NCBI GenBank assembly: GCA_018136815.1
Contig: CM030932.1
Location: forward strand, 3,657,790 to 3,721,789
Source: Isochrysis galbana
Taxonomy: Eukaryota > Haptophyta > Isochrysidales > Isochrysidaceae
Length of the DNA: 64,000 bases
Direction: 5' to 3'
The notes below the pieces were generated by a model that saw only the letters and a program-made list of their open reading frames with translations, did no database searches and was not told the origin of the DNA. The translations under genes were made by a program, and so were the position numbers. Position 1 is the stretch's first letter. Each line of letters starts with the position of its first letter. Below, piece by piece: positions 42,395 to 52,816 of the stretch.

Positions 42395-43512
42395 TGTCGC
42401 ATTCGCGAATCGACTCTCGCTAGGCTTCTCTCTTCTCTTCGTTCGGTATTTATCGTTATAATTCTCTCGTTCTCGTTCTCGGTCAAAAACTTCGCGTGGA
42501 CGCCTAGGATCTAGGGTTCTGGAGCGCCCTCCCTCTGCTCTCTCGAAGAGAAGGGAAGTTTCCCCACCTTTCTTCCTCCCAGGCGCCTCGCAAAAGGTTT
42601 AATTCGCTATCTCCCCGCGTTTCTTTACCTGCTTCTGGGGGCAATCAGGTTTGGTTTGCCATCTCCCCTCGGAGATCGATTTAGGTTCGCTGCTTGGGTG
42701 AGGGAATCTTTCTCCTTGGTCCTTGGTTTGCCATCTCCCCTTGGAGATTGATTTAGATTCGCTGCTTTGGTTTTGGGTTATCTTTCCCCTTGATGCAAGT
42801 TGCATGGAAGCCCTTGGTCCCGTTGGTTTTTGGTTTTCTCCTCCCTTGGTTGCTACTCGGGGTTGCTCGATAGAAACGTCTAGAAGGTCCACGCTCAACA
42901 GCAAGATTTCTTCGATTGCAAGGATACCTCGCTGCGATCTGTATCCAATGTGATCGCCGTGGTTGCGCGACATAACGTTCCTCCTCGACTTTCCGCCTTG
43001 GTGGGAAAATCCAAAGCGAAGACACGCTCCGACCGTCGCTGCGGATTCTCTCTCTCTCTCGCTCTCTCTCTCTGTCTCTCGCGACGTGTTTGAGTTACCG
43101 GCGATGTGGGGTCTCGGTTATTTCATGTTTTGCTTGGTTTGGGTGAATGATTCTAGTGTGTTCGTGAGTCGGTGTCGCAGCATCGTTGGATCCGGCGTCT
43201 TGTCGTCAGTCGTCATCCGTCGCTCTCGCTCTCGTCGCTCTCGCTCTCGTAACACTCGTACCCTACAAACTCTCCTTGCCTCACCAGCCCCTGCCAACAC
43301 AGCCCTCCTCTCACTCACCCTCGCCTCTCGCCTCTCGCTCGATGTCGCTCTCGCCGCCGTCCTCGCCCTCGCTCAAGCCCGCCTGCCCGCCTTCCTCTGC
43401 TGACGGGCCTCAGCCCGTCAGCGTCTCCGAAGTCGTCTCCTCCGCCGCGCCTGCCGCCGGTCTGCCTCCTTCCTCATTGCCCTCAGGCCCTATGGGCCAT
43501 CCCAATTCGTCA
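42395..43512 (+). repeat. Gypsy 5' LTR
   Basis: TGTCGCATTC to AATTCGTCA, 1,118 bp. It contains a T-rich promoter-like area (TATTTATCGTTATAATTC near 42448) and, unusually, the gag start codon at 43342, so the last 171 bp of the LTR are coding. A normal primer-binding site beginning TGG is not seen directly behind it. Confidence 0.95.
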
Positions 43513-46020
43513 GGTGTAGAATCCTACTCGGTGCGTCCCGCGCTGGACGTCTCAATGGGGGTCTCCCCAACCTCTGCAGAGTCGGGCATCATGCCTGCCC
43601 TGTTCCCTTCCTCCTCTCCGGACGGACATCCACCACCACCTTCACAGGGGGAGGTGATGCCCTCTCTTGCCTCGCCTCCTGATCTCGCTGCGATGCCTCC
43701 GCCATCATCTCCGCCATCGCCGCCGGAGTCCATGGGAGGCAGGTCCAAGCCCGAGTCTTTCCAGGGTGAGGATAATCCTCTGGAAGGATTCCTCCCCTCT
43801 TCTCGCGCATGTCTCGAGGCACCGCCACCCCTGCCATCGGACTCGGAGGCAGCCTACGAGCCCTACAGCGCCTCTCTCGAACGCCTCTCGGTCGCTTCGG
43901 TCGCGCCAAGTCGACTATCTCGTGGTGAAGAGACCCCGGGTCTGCTGCCCGACTCCCTTCTTCATCTCTCTCCTTCTCCTTCCCCACCGTCCGCTACGGT
44001 CCCGCCGCCAACTTCTTCGGCTTCACCGGGGCTCAACCCCGTCGAGCTGCGTTATATCGAGCTCATGCAGGCCATGGCCGCACAGTTCTCACAGCAGCTC
44101 GCCGCAGTCACCAACGCGATTGAACGAGGCCGACTCCCTCCTGCACCAGTCCAGGCAGCCAGCCCGCCTCCACCTCTATCCGATGATGGCGGCGAGAATG
44201 TTTTGCCTCCGCCACCGCCGCTCCCTCGCTCCTCATCGAAATCTAACAAGACTCGTAAGGACAAGAAGAAGAACCGCCGCCGCCGCCGCGACAGCTCCCC
44301 TACCTCTTCGTCCTCCTCGTCCTCGTCTCCGGTCTCCAGCCAGCGTTCGTCTAACTCCTCGTCGACCAGCGATTCGGATTCCGATGGATCATCCGAGTCT
44401 ACGGACTCGCGCCGCAAGCCTCGCCGCGCCAAGGGTGGCCACTATGCCGCCGCCGCCAAAGGCTATAATACTCGGGAGGGACGGCCGTCTATGATGGCCC
44501 CCGAAGGTTTACACTCTAACTCTCGTCGATCTCTCCGCCCCCACGCCTCTAAGTCTAAGTCTGGCCATAAGGGTACCCGGGAGAGTCGACGTCACGCTAA
44601 GCGCCACGCCACTCCTCCCGCGGACCCAGCCCTGTCTGATGAGCCGGACATTCTTGAACAATGGCTACGACACTATGGGCGCCACGGCAAGGCCTACTCC
44701 GACTCCGCTAATGCCCCACTCGAATACCAGGTGATGGCGGCCCGTGAGGTCCCCGCTGGTGAGTCCTGGCATGCCCGCATCATCTATACGACTCGCACTC
44801 TTACGAAATGGGTGCGCGCTCGTACGTTCGTCCGCACTAAGGGCGGCACTCGCGATGCTAAGTCTAGCCTCGAGAGCCTGCAGTCGCTACGCTTCCCCGC
44901 CGACCTTCGCTCTACCGATCCGAACAAGGCTGCTGCTTCCTGGGACGGATTTCGAATGCAACTGATCCGCGCACTCGAGGGCTCACTCACCTCGGGCGTG
45001 GACTGGCAGGACGCTCTCAATGGCCTCCTCCTCGCCGCTCGCGATCCAAAGAAGGGCCATCCTCGCATCATGGCCTATGTTCTCGATGCGGTTAGGGACT
45101 CGGTTCTCTGCGCTAACCCGTGCTTGCATGCCGACGTGCTGATCGCAAAGTGCGACCAATCATTCGCCGCCGGGGCAAAAGGTTTCGCCAAAGAGACTGC
45201 GTCCGCGGAATGGGACCGTTGCACCACGCGCTCGGAGGGCGAGGACTTAGTGACTCTGGCCACTCGCGTGACCGACGCCTTCGTTCGCAAAATGAATGAC
45301 CCGACGGTGACGGCAGCTAACGTCTTCAAGTTCCCTGCCTTCACGCACGAAATCAACGAGAGATTCGACGCCTGCGTCAAAGCCGACGAAAGCGACCGCG
45401 CACGGGGAGCGGAGAACTCGTTCGAGTTCCTCAAAGCGTGGAAGCGAGGCATAGAGGCGGTTGCCGCCGGAGACGCGCCGCATCACTCGCTGTCTTGCAT
45501 CTCGATCGCGCGCATGGTGCTGGCTCCAGCGGAGCAGGCACGTGCTGAGGCTTCGCGGAGCAGCAAGCAGGCGGACGGTCCGCTCACAATCGCCCACATC
45601 GACGACGTCGTCCGGATGGTTAAGGACCGCCTGGGTTCCTCGAAGCCAGCTCCGGACAAAAGCGACAAACCCTCGGCCGCTACCTCAGGAAGCGGCCGCG
45701 GCTCCGATACTCGAAATAATCGCAATGGAGATCGGTCCCACCAGGGACGCACCGACCACACCAGGGAGCCGCCTCCCAAGTTGGAGGGTGGACTCCCACC
45801 TCTCGACACACCGCCATCGCAAAAGAGCCGCCGCTGCGCGCCGCCTTCGGACAACCTCGGCCATCCCGAGGGCGCCAAATGGGATTTGGAATCTTGGCGT
45901 AATGCTAAGGTAGATTTCGACCCGATGTCACGCTACTGTGGGCACGCTGACCTGGCTGCTTCATTCGCCAGGGCCCGTCCGACCGACGCGTCTATGAAGG
46001 TGCCGGTCCCTCGGTTGTAA
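43342..46020 (+). CDS. Gypsy Gag protein
   Basis: 892 residues from the first in-frame ATG, which lies inside the 5' LTR. The frame is open further upstream without ATG. The N-terminal 350 residues are Ser/Pro-rich and disordered, followed by a poly-Ser/Lys/Arg stretch (KTRKDKKKNRRRRRD). From about residue 470 a helical capsid-like region contains QWLRHYGRHGKAY, WDGFRMQLIRALEG and FEFLKAWKRG. No CCHC zinc knuckle is visible before the stop. Pol follows in a different frame (equivalent to -1) overlapping the gag end, suggesting frameshift expression. Confidence 0.85.
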   Translation: MSLSPPSSPSLKPACPPSSADGPQPVSVSEVVSSAAPAAGLPPSSLPSGPMGHPNSSGVESYSVRPALDVSMGVSPTSAESGIMPALFPSSSPDGHPPPPSQGEVMPSLASPPDLAAMPPPSSPPSPPESMGGRSKPESFQGEDNPLEGFLPSSRACLEAPPPLPSDSEAAYEPYSASLERLSVASVAPSRLSRGEETPGLLPDSLLHLSPSPSPPSATVPPPTSSASPGLNPVELRYIELMQAMAAQFSQQLAAVTNAIERGRLPPAPVQAASPPPPLSDDGGENVLPPPPPLPRSSSKSNKTRKDKKKNRRRRRDSSPTSSSSSSSSPVSSQRSSNSSSTSDSDSDGSSESTDSRRKPRRAKGGHYAAAAKGYNTREGRPSMMAPEGLHSNSRRSLRPHASKSKSGHKGTRESRRHAKRHATPPADPALSDEPDILEQWLRHYGRHGKAYSDSANAPLEYQVMAAREVPAGESWHARIIYTTRTLTKWVRARTFVRTKGGTRDAKSSLESLQSLRFPADLRSTDPNKAAASWDGFRMQLIRALEGSLTSGVDWQDALNGLLLAARDPKKGHPRIMAYVLDAVRDSVLCANPCLHADVLIAKCDQSFAAGAKGFAKETASAEWDRCTTRSEGEDLVTLATRVTDAFVRKMNDPTVTAANVFKFPAFTHEINERFDACVKADESDRARGAENSFEFLKAWKRGIEAVAAGDAPHHSLSCISIARMVLAPAEQARAEASRSSKQADGPLTIAHIDDVVRMVKDRLGSSKPAPDKSDKPSAATSGSGRGSDTRNNRNGDRSHQGRTDHTREPPPKLEGGLPPLDTPPSQKSRRCAPPSDNLGHPEGAKWDLESWRNAKVDFDPMSRYCGHADLAASFARARPTDASMKVPVPRL

Positions 46021-46031
46021 CCACCGAGCTG

Positions 46032-49000
46032 TTGGCCACACTGCCCCGCGACGCTTGCGTCTTAGTCGAACATGCTTCGGACCGACCTGCCGTTGTCGGA
46101 CCGGATGGTAACCCCCTCCGTACCCGCGGCTACGCCACGTTGGTCTTCTCTCTCTCCGGTGTCGAATTCCGACACCGTTTCCTCGTCGTCGAAGGCGCAC
46201 CTATGCTTCTCCTGGGAAACGATTTCCTGGAAGCATACGCCGCCTGTATCGAACTGTCGCCGGATGCTGGGTGTGATAGCCGCTTGACCCTTATGGTCAA
46301 CAATCGTCGCGTTCCGTCCCTCGTCTCCACTCGCCCTCGTCTCTCCTCTGCACCGCTTGTCGCCGTGATCTCCGCCGACTCGCCACGGGCAGAGGAGTCG
46401 TCGCTCGTTCCTATCTCGGACAACGTTTCATCCCGCCAGGCTCACGGCGAGTCGCCGCCGGCAATGTCGACTTCGGTTCCATTGCCCCCTCTCGATCCCG
46501 AGCTTGAGCCGCCCCCTCGTCTCGACTTCACTCGCAGTCCACCTTCGTCTCCTAACCGTTCGTCTGCCGCCGTCGAAATTGAGCCACTCTTCGCCGACGT
46601 CTCTACGTCGGCCGTTGCGTCGAAAGAGTTCGCTCTGTACACCAGGCAGCCTATCACTATCCCCTCGCGATCGAGGGGTACGTTCTCCGTTCGCCTGCCG
46701 CTGGAGATCATCGAAAACTACCCCGACTCCGCCATCCTCGTCGACCGTCTACCACCCCGTGACGGCCTCGATTCTCCTCCAATGGTCGCCACTAGCGTCG
46801 AAACCCCAACTCCGGAGGGGGAGGTGCTGATCACGGTCTGGAACCTGGCACCACGTCCTGTAACCCTTCCTGCGTACTCGCCGGTGGCGTCAGCCTACAT
46901 CGAGTACAAGTTGCACGAGGCTCGGCCGACGGTCGCCGGCGATAGGGACGACCCCGAGTCCTCGCTCACTGAGGCACAGCGCGCGCTCCTCGACGCTATC
47001 ACCATCGATCCCGACAAGCAATTGTCGCCGTCCCAGAGGCAGCGCGTACGCTGCCTGCTGGCACGGCATATCGACGCGTTCGCTCTCGACCCGAAGAACC
47101 CTCGGCACACGCACGTCATGGAGGTCGAGCTGCCTCTCCTCCCCGGTGCTACAGCCCACCGGCACGCTCCGTCCAAGATGGGCGACGAGGGCCGTGCCAT
47201 CGTCGACAAGCACGTCGCCGAGATGGAGGCGGCAGGCATCATTCGTAAGTCCAATTCGCCATGGGCTTCGCGGGTCGTCCTCGTCGGCAAGAAGGACGGA
47301 TCCGTTCGCTTCTGTGTCGATTATCGCGACACGAACTCGAAGCTTCGTATCTCGGATAGTCCTCTCCCGCTCACCGTCGAAGCTATCGATCGTCTATCTC
47401 GGGGCCAAGGCTCTCGAGATTCTTTGTTTCTCTGCCTGCTCGATCTCGCCTCCGGCTTCTGGTGTCTGCCTATCAAGGAGGAGGACAAACCCATCACGGC
47501 ATTCTGCACCCATCGCCAGAAGTACGAGTTCAACTACCTCCCGTTCGGCGTCCAATCCGGCCCTTCCTACATGTGTCGTCTCATGGATGCGGTGCTCCAG
47601 GGCCTCGCGTGGGAGATTTGCATGCCGTACCTGGACGACATCGGAATTTGGTCGACAGGCACAGGCAGCACGCTTGAGGAACGCATCGACACCTCCTTCG
47701 AGCAAATGCTTCACCGTCTCGATCTCGTTCTCGAGCGTCTCCGATGGGCTGGTCTCTCATGCAAGGCCTCCAAGTGCATCTTGTTCGCTATCAAGGGCGA
47801 ATACCTCGGGCACGTCGTGTCTCGTCGTGGTCTCGAGATGGACCCCAAGAAAGTCGAGGCGGTACGCTCGATCGATCCGCGTCACATCGATTCGCTCGAA
47901 AAGGTTCGCTCGTTTCTCGGCCTTTGTTCGTACTACCGTCGGTTCATCAAGGGCTTCGCGCACGTCGCGGCCCCTCTCACCGACCTTACTCGTACGGGCG
48001 TCGACGTGGCTACCGTCTCTCAGTCGCCTGAGTGCCAGACAGCGATCCGTCGCCTCATCGATCTCATCACGTCTGCTCCAGTGTTGGCTGCGCCTCGTCA
48101 CGACAAGGAGTTCATCGTCAAAACGGACGCGGCCAGTACCCTGGGTATCGGCGGAATCCTGTCGCAGGTTGACGACCACGGACACGAGCATGTCGTTGCG
48201 TATTACGGTCGCCGCCTCACCGCCGCGGAGCGTCATTGGACCACCACCGAGGTGGAGCTTCTTGCTGCCTTGGAAAGCATTCGCACTTGGCGACCGTACA
48301 TTTGGGGCCGGCACTTCCGCCTCGTCATCGATCACCAAGCTCTCCGTTGGTTGCACACCATGAAGGACACCGTCCAGGGTGGGCCGGCGTCGCGTCTGAT
48401 GCGCTGGGCGCTCAAGTTGTCCGAGTATCGCTTCACCGTCGAGCACAAGCCGGGCGCTAATCACAAAGACGCGGATGGCGTGTCACGCTTGGTGGCTGCA
48501 GACGATGGGACGTCGGAGACGTCCGCTCCTAAGCAGGGGGGTGGGCAGCTGCTAGCCGCCGTCGTCCCTAACTCTCGCTCCACCACGGCATCGAATAATC
48601 AGTCGCCAGCCGTCGCCGCCTCTCGTTCTCGTACCACCACGGCATCCAGTCTGCAAGCTGACGAACGATCGTCCAGGATGTCCTCTACGACCAGGGATTC
48701 TATCAACCTCTCCTACCTCGACGTCGGTACACCTAACGCCGAGGCGCTCAAAGAGGCACAGGCCGAGGACCCCGACTGCCACGACCTCATCCGCTTTCTC
48801 TCTTCCGCTCCTCATAACCCCGACCTCGACCATCGTCGCTTGCGTTGGCTTAGTCGCGAATCTTCTCGATGCCTGTTGCGATCTGGACTACTCTACCGAC
48901 GAGTGCCGGCGAGAGACGGCGAGAAGCTCTGCCTCTACGTGCCGAAGACGATGCGCCGCGCCTACCTCGAAGCCTTTCACGACCACCTGTGCCACCGTGC

Positions 49001-49127
49001 CGAAGACGATGCGCCGCGCCTACCTCGAAGCCTTTCACGACCACCTGTGCCACCTCGGCGACAACCGAATGGCGCGCCTTCTACGAGACCGATATTTTTG
49101 GCCTGGCATGAACGCAGACGTCTCTGA
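46032..49127 (+). CDS. Gypsy Pol: protease, reverse transcriptase, RNase H (frame broken at integrase)
   Basis: This frame is -1 relative to gag and is open upstream of 46032 into the gag end. The first about 70 codons keep the end of a retropepsin (FLVVEGAPMLLLGNDFLEAY), but where D-T/S-G is expected the frame reads VYEGAGPSVV, so the catalytic Asp is not visible. The RT runs from about residue 365 to 680, with VDYRDTN, LPFGVQSGP and the active site YLDD near 533, then LGLCSYYRRFI. RNase H starts at about 693 (KTDAASTLGIGG). Integrase zinc-domain coding begins, then a 58-bp duplication (48938-48995 copied at 48996-49053) moves the rest out of frame. Confidence 0.9.
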   Translation: MATLPRDACVLVEHASDRPAVVGPDGNPLRTRGYATLVFSLSGVEFRHRFLVVEGAPMLLLGNDFLEAYAACIELSPDAGCDSRLTLMVNNRRVPSLVSTRPRLSSAPLVAVISADSPRAEESSLVPISDNVSSRQAHGESPPAMSTSVPLPPLDPELEPPPRLDFTRSPPSSPNRSSAAVEIEPLFADVSTSAVASKEFALYTRQPITIPSRSRGTFSVRLPLEIIENYPDSAILVDRLPPRDGLDSPPMVATSVETPTPEGEVLITVWNLAPRPVTLPAYSPVASAYIEYKLHEARPTVAGDRDDPESSLTEAQRALLDAITIDPDKQLSPSQRQRVRCLLARHIDAFALDPKNPRHTHVMEVELPLLPGATAHRHAPSKMGDEGRAIVDKHVAEMEAAGIIRKSNSPWASRVVLVGKKDGSVRFCVDYRDTNSKLRISDSPLPLTVEAIDRLSRGQGSRDSLFLCLLDLASGFWCLPIKEEDKPITAFCTHRQKYEFNYLPFGVQSGPSYMCRLMDAVLQGLAWEICMPYLDDIGIWSTGTGSTLEERIDTSFEQMLHRLDLVLERLRWAGLSCKASKCILFAIKGEYLGHVVSRRGLEMDPKKVEAVRSIDPRHIDSLEKVRSFLGLCSYYRRFIKGFAHVAAPLTDLTRTGVDVATVSQSPECQTAIRRLIDLITSAPVLAAPRHDKEFIVKTDAASTLGIGGILSQVDDHGHEHVVAYYGRRLTAAERHWTTTEVELLAALESIRTWRPYIWGRHFRLVIDHQALRWLHTMKDTVQGGPASRLMRWALKLSEYRFTVEHKPGANHKDADGVSRLVAADDGTSETSAPKQGGGQLLAAVVPNSRSTTASNNQSPAVAASRSRTTTASSLQADERSSRMSSTTRDSINLSYLDVGTPNAEALKEAQAEDPDCHDLIRFLSSAPHNPDLDHRRLRWLSRESSRCLLRSGLLYRRVPARDGEKLCLYVPKTMRRAYLEAFHDHLCHRAEDDAPRLPRSLSRPPVPPRRQPNGAPSTRPIFLAWHERRRL
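48938..49053 (+). repeat. 58-bp tandem duplication in pol
   Basis: Two adjacent copies of 58 bp, each starting CGTGCCGAAGACG and ending CACCTGTGCCAC. Because 58 is not a multiple of three, it shifts pol by one base. Confidence 0.95.
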
Positions 49128-50730
49128 GCACGTTCGCCAATGCCACGAGTGCACTTTAGCTAAGCCACCCTTCCGCCACCTCGCAGACCCCAAGGGACCG
49201 CAGGTCGGCGCCTATCCGTTCGACATCGTCTTCTGCGACGTCGTCTCGATGGCTCCTACGCACGACTTCATCAAGGGCTCTCGAGGCTTCGACAAGCTCC
49301 TCGTTTTCGTGGACTCGCTCACTCGTTGGATCGAGGCGGCCCCTCACAACGGCGACCCCTCGAGTGCCGACGCTCTTCACGCCTTCATGTCGTACGTCGT
49401 TTCTCGGCACGGAGTACCAAGGCAACTCCGCTCGGACTCCGGCAGCAACCTTGCTAGTCAACTTACCTCGATCATCCTCGAGCGCACCGGCACCGACTTG
49501 CGGCCAAGCACACCTCATCATCACGAGAGTGTGGGCCTGGTGGAACGAGCTCAGCAGACCTTGATCAACATGGCTCGTGCTACCGATGAAGGCGGCGGTC
49601 ATTGGGTCGATCATCTCCCGTTCTTTTTAATGAGCATGCGCGCTTCCGCCAATCGCATAACCCGCATGTCGCCTGCTGCCTTGCTCTATGGCCGTGAGCT
49701 TCGCCTGCCTGCCCAGCTTTCTGATCCATCTGAGACTGGTCCATCTCCCGAGTTACCTCAGGAAATTCGCTCGTACGCTTGGAAAATGCATTGTCGTTTA
49801 AAGGCGGCGTGGGCCGCAGCTTATGATGCAACTTTAGAGTCTCAAGCCGACGCACTCGCTGACACGCTACGCACTCACTCTCCCCCCATCCAATTCGCTC
49901 CAGGTGATAGGGTGGTTCGCAAGATTCCAGGACTCCGCAACAAGCTCCTCTACCACTACAGCGGACCATATCGCATTGCCGAGGCGCTTGGCGCTGGCCG
50001 CTACCGACTACGCGACCAAGAAAATCGCCTCCTCTCCGAGGAGGTGCATGTGACTAACCTCCGTCCCTACTATACCCTCACAGATGAAGATCCCGTCCAA
50101 GCAAACGAGTATCTGGTTGATGCACTTCTTGACCGCAAGGGTCGAGGCGATTCCAGACAGTACCTCGTCAAATGGCGTGGCTACGCGAAAGCTGCGGCCA
50201 CATGGGAGCCGCTAGCCGAACTGCTTCGCCGCTGCGAGTCGCTCGTCACCGCCTATGATGATGCTCACCCCTTCCCTCCTCTTCGTAAGCCTCAGATGAG
50301 AAAGCGGGCTGCAGAATCACAATCTCAGACCGTCTCAGCCCCGCCGACGTCGCACGCGATCGAAGCTCCCGTGGGATCCGAGACCACCGGCTCGGATCAT
50401 CAGGCCCCGCGCCGCTCGCCTCGTCTCGCACCGTCCTCGCACAGTGGCCCCATTGCTCATGTCTCCCATTTGCCCGTCTCAGCCCGCCCGTCTGTTGCCA
50501 ACCCTGCAGGTCCAATGATGCGGCCGCAGCACGCGGTCTTCGTCCTCGGGCAGTGGTGGTACTCGTCGGGATCGTCGCGCGGTTCCCCGTGGTTTGGCTC
50601 CCACGCATTTGCGCACGCTGCCCTTGCCTCGCCTGCCTTCGTTCGCTGTCGCTCCGAGGCTCTCGCACGCCTGTCGCCATCGGATCGCACCCTCGTCTCT
50701 CTGCTCGACACACCCTCTGCGTTCTTCTGA
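48997..50730 (+). CDS. Gypsy integrase and chromodomain (downstream part of broken pol)
   Basis: 577 codons in the shifted frame. The HHCC zinc domain reads H..H (FHDHLCHLGD region) and CHEC. The DDE core shows D in FDIVFCDVV, D in LRSDSGSN and E in HHESVGLVERAQ. A GPY-type module (YHYSGPYRI) follows, then a chromodomain (YLVKWRGYAKAAATWEP), which typically steers insertion to particular chromatin. The C-terminus is Pro/Ser-rich. The ORF has no ATG of its own at the start; it is the continuation of the pol frame before the 58-bp duplication. Confidence 0.9.
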   Translation: MPKTMRRAYLEAFHDHLCHLGDNRMARLLRDRYFWPGMNADVSEHVRQCHECTLAKPPFRHLADPKGPQVGAYPFDIVFCDVVSMAPTHDFIKGSRGFDKLLVFVDSLTRWIEAAPHNGDPSSADALHAFMSYVVSRHGVPRQLRSDSGSNLASQLTSIILERTGTDLRPSTPHHHESVGLVERAQQTLINMARATDEGGGHWVDHLPFFLMSMRASANRITRMSPAALLYGRELRLPAQLSDPSETGPSPELPQEIRSYAWKMHCRLKAAWAAAYDATLESQADALADTLRTHSPPIQFAPGDRVVRKIPGLRNKLLYHYSGPYRIAEALGAGRYRLRDQENRLLSEEVHVTNLRPYYTLTDEDPVQANEYLVDALLDRKGRGDSRQYLVKWRGYAKAAATWEPLAELLRRCESLVTAYDDAHPFPPLRKPQMRKRAAESQSQTVSAPPTSHAIEAPVGSETTGSDHQAPRRSPRLAPSSHSGPIAHVSHLPVSARPSVANPAGPMMRPQHAVFVLGQWWYSSGSSRGSPWFGSHAFAHAALASPAFVRCRSEALARLSPSDRTLVSLLDTPSAFF

Positions 50731-51698
50731 CAGTCGCGACTGTCACGCCCCTTCAGGTATCTCTCAACGCCGTCGTTTACGTTTGATCGCGGTACGGGAA
50801 CGTACGGGAATTCTTTTCCAGTTTCCCCCCGCGGTCGCCGAATTTCCCCCCCGCGGTCGCCGAATAGTTCCCCCCGCGGGAAGAGAGGTATGGCTCACCC
50901 CCCCTTTCGACCACGGAGGATGGATCTCCCTCCCCTTTCGCTGCGCTCTGTCAGGAGACCCCCGTACCTCGTCGTTTAGCTCGCGCGTGACGTGCCGAGC
51001 CCGTCGTGATATCTCGCCGCCTTTCGCCGTTGGCTGTTCGACTACTCATATATCGAAGAACAGGAGACGCCGCGTTGTAACTTGGGTGCCGCCACACCGC
51101 CCAAACATCCAGGTAAAACTCTCGTAAAAGAGAGAAGGGGATGGGTTGCAGCGTTGAGTCCTGCGGTCTGCCGCGCCGGCCGCCGATTCTACACCTCATC
51201 GTCCGGACGGGTGTGGTACTTCCTGTCTCTTCGATCGTCGCGCACTACTCTTATAGTTCATCGTTCGTCGTTCGTCGTTGCGCGTTCTTACCGTTCCTCG
51301 TTTCTTGTTCTCGATTCTCGATTCTCGTCGTTCCGCGTTCTTACCGTTCTTCGTTTCTCGTTCTCGATTCTCGATTCTTGTCGTTCCGCGTTCTTACCGC
51401 TCTCGATTCTCGATTTCTTCGTTTCTCGTTCTGGACTCTCTCGTTTCTCGTCGTTCCGCGTTCTTATTCTTATCGATCCTCGATTATTCGTATCTCGGTC
51501 GTCACGTCTTCCGTCGTGGTTCGGCGTTTGGAGCGTGGCTCTCCATTCGAATTTATTGTTTCATTCTTCGTTCGCTCCTCGCCCATTCGGTCTCGTTAGG
51601 TATTGCGTATTGCTCGGCCATCTTGCCTGGATGGAACTCTCCGCTATCCGTTAGGTTCTCTTCCTTCCCTCGCGGGACGCTCGATCCTAGCAGGGGGG
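50731..51698 (+). other. Gypsy 3' untranslated region with tandem repeats
   Basis: Non-coding. From about 51260 to 51480, TTCTTACCGTTCTTCGTTTC-like and TCTCGATTCTCGATTC units are repeated. The stretch ends with the polypurine tract at 51690-51698. Confidence 0.7.
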
Positions 51699-52816
51699 TG
51701 TCGCATTCGCGAATCGACTCTCGCTAGGCTTCTCTCTTCTCTTCGTTCGGTATTTATCGTTATAATTCTCTCGTTCTCGTTCTCGGTCAAAAACTTCGCG
51801 TGGACGCCTAGGATCTAGGGTTCTGGAGCGCCCTCCCTCTGCTCTCTCGAAGAGAAGGGAAGTTTCCCCACCTTTCTTCCTCCCAGGCGCCTCGCAAAAG
51901 GTTTAATTCGCTATCTCCCCGCGTTTCTTTACCTGCTTCTGGGGGCAATCAGGTTTGGTTTGCCATCTCCCCTCGGAGATCGATTTAGGTTCGCTGCTTG
52001 GGTGAGGGAATCTTTCTCCTTGGTCCTTGGTTTGCCATCTCCCCTTGGAGATTGATTTAGATTCGCTGCTTTGGTTTTGGGTTATCTTTCCCCTTGATGC
52101 AAGTTGCATGGAAGCCCTTGGTCCCGTTGGTTTTTGGTTTTCTCCTCCCTTGGTTGCTACTCGGGGTTGCTCGATAGAAACGTCTAGAAGGTCCACGCTC
52201 AACAGCAAGATTTCTTCGATTGCAAGGATACCTCGCTGCGATCTGTATCCAATGTGATCGCCGTGGTTGCGCGACATAACGTTCCTCCTCGACTTTCCGC
52301 CTTGGTGGGAAAATCCAAAGCGAAGACACGCTCCGACCGTCGCTGCGGATTCTCTCTCTCTCTCGCTCTCTCTCTCTGTCTCTCGCGACGTGTTTGAGTT
52401 ACCGGCGATGTGGGGTCTCGGTTATTTCATGTTTTGCTTGGTTTGGGTGAATGATTCTAGTGTGTTCGTGAGTCGGTGTCGCAGCATCGTTGGATCCGGC
52501 GTCTTGTCGTCAGTCGTCATCCGTCGCTCTCGCTCTCGTCGCTCTCGCTCTCGTAACACTCGTACCCTACAAACTCTCCTTGCCTCACCAGCCCCTGCCA
52601 ACACAGCCCTCCTCTCACTCACCCTCGCCTCTCGCCTCTCGCTCGATGTCGCTCTCGCCGCCGTCCTCGCCCTCGCTCAAGCCCGCCTGCCCGCCTTCCT
52701 CTGCTGACGGGCCTCAGCCCGTCAGCGTCTCCGAAGTCGTCTCCTCCGCCGCGCCTGCCGCCGGTCTGCCTCCTTCCTCATTGCCCTCAGGCCCTATGGG
52801 CCATCCCAATTCGTCA
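51699..52816 (+). repeat. Gypsy 3' LTR
   Basis: Same 1,118 bp as 42395-43512, followed by the TSD CGCAC at 52817-52821. Confidence 0.95.

Larger units (their letters stand above)
42395..52816 (+). mobile_element. Gypsy (chromovirus-type) LTR retrotransposon, 10.4 kb
   Basis: Two 1,118-bp LTRs (offset 9,304 bp) start TG and end CA. The element is flanked by a perfect 5-bp TSD CGCAC (42390-42394 and 52817-52821). The order is gag, protease, RT, RNase H, integrase, chromodomain, as in Ty3/Gypsy chromoviruses. A polypurine tract GCAGGGGGG lies directly before the 3' LTR. The LTRs appear identical in every part I compared, including all shadow ORFs, implying a recent insertion. A 58-bp tandem duplication in the integrase start breaks pol. 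Confidence 0.96.

Noticed and set aside
43513-43535. Primer-binding site immediately after the 5' LTR
   Set aside because: The sequence begins GGTGTAGAATCC rather than TGG and matches no tRNA 3' end I can name.
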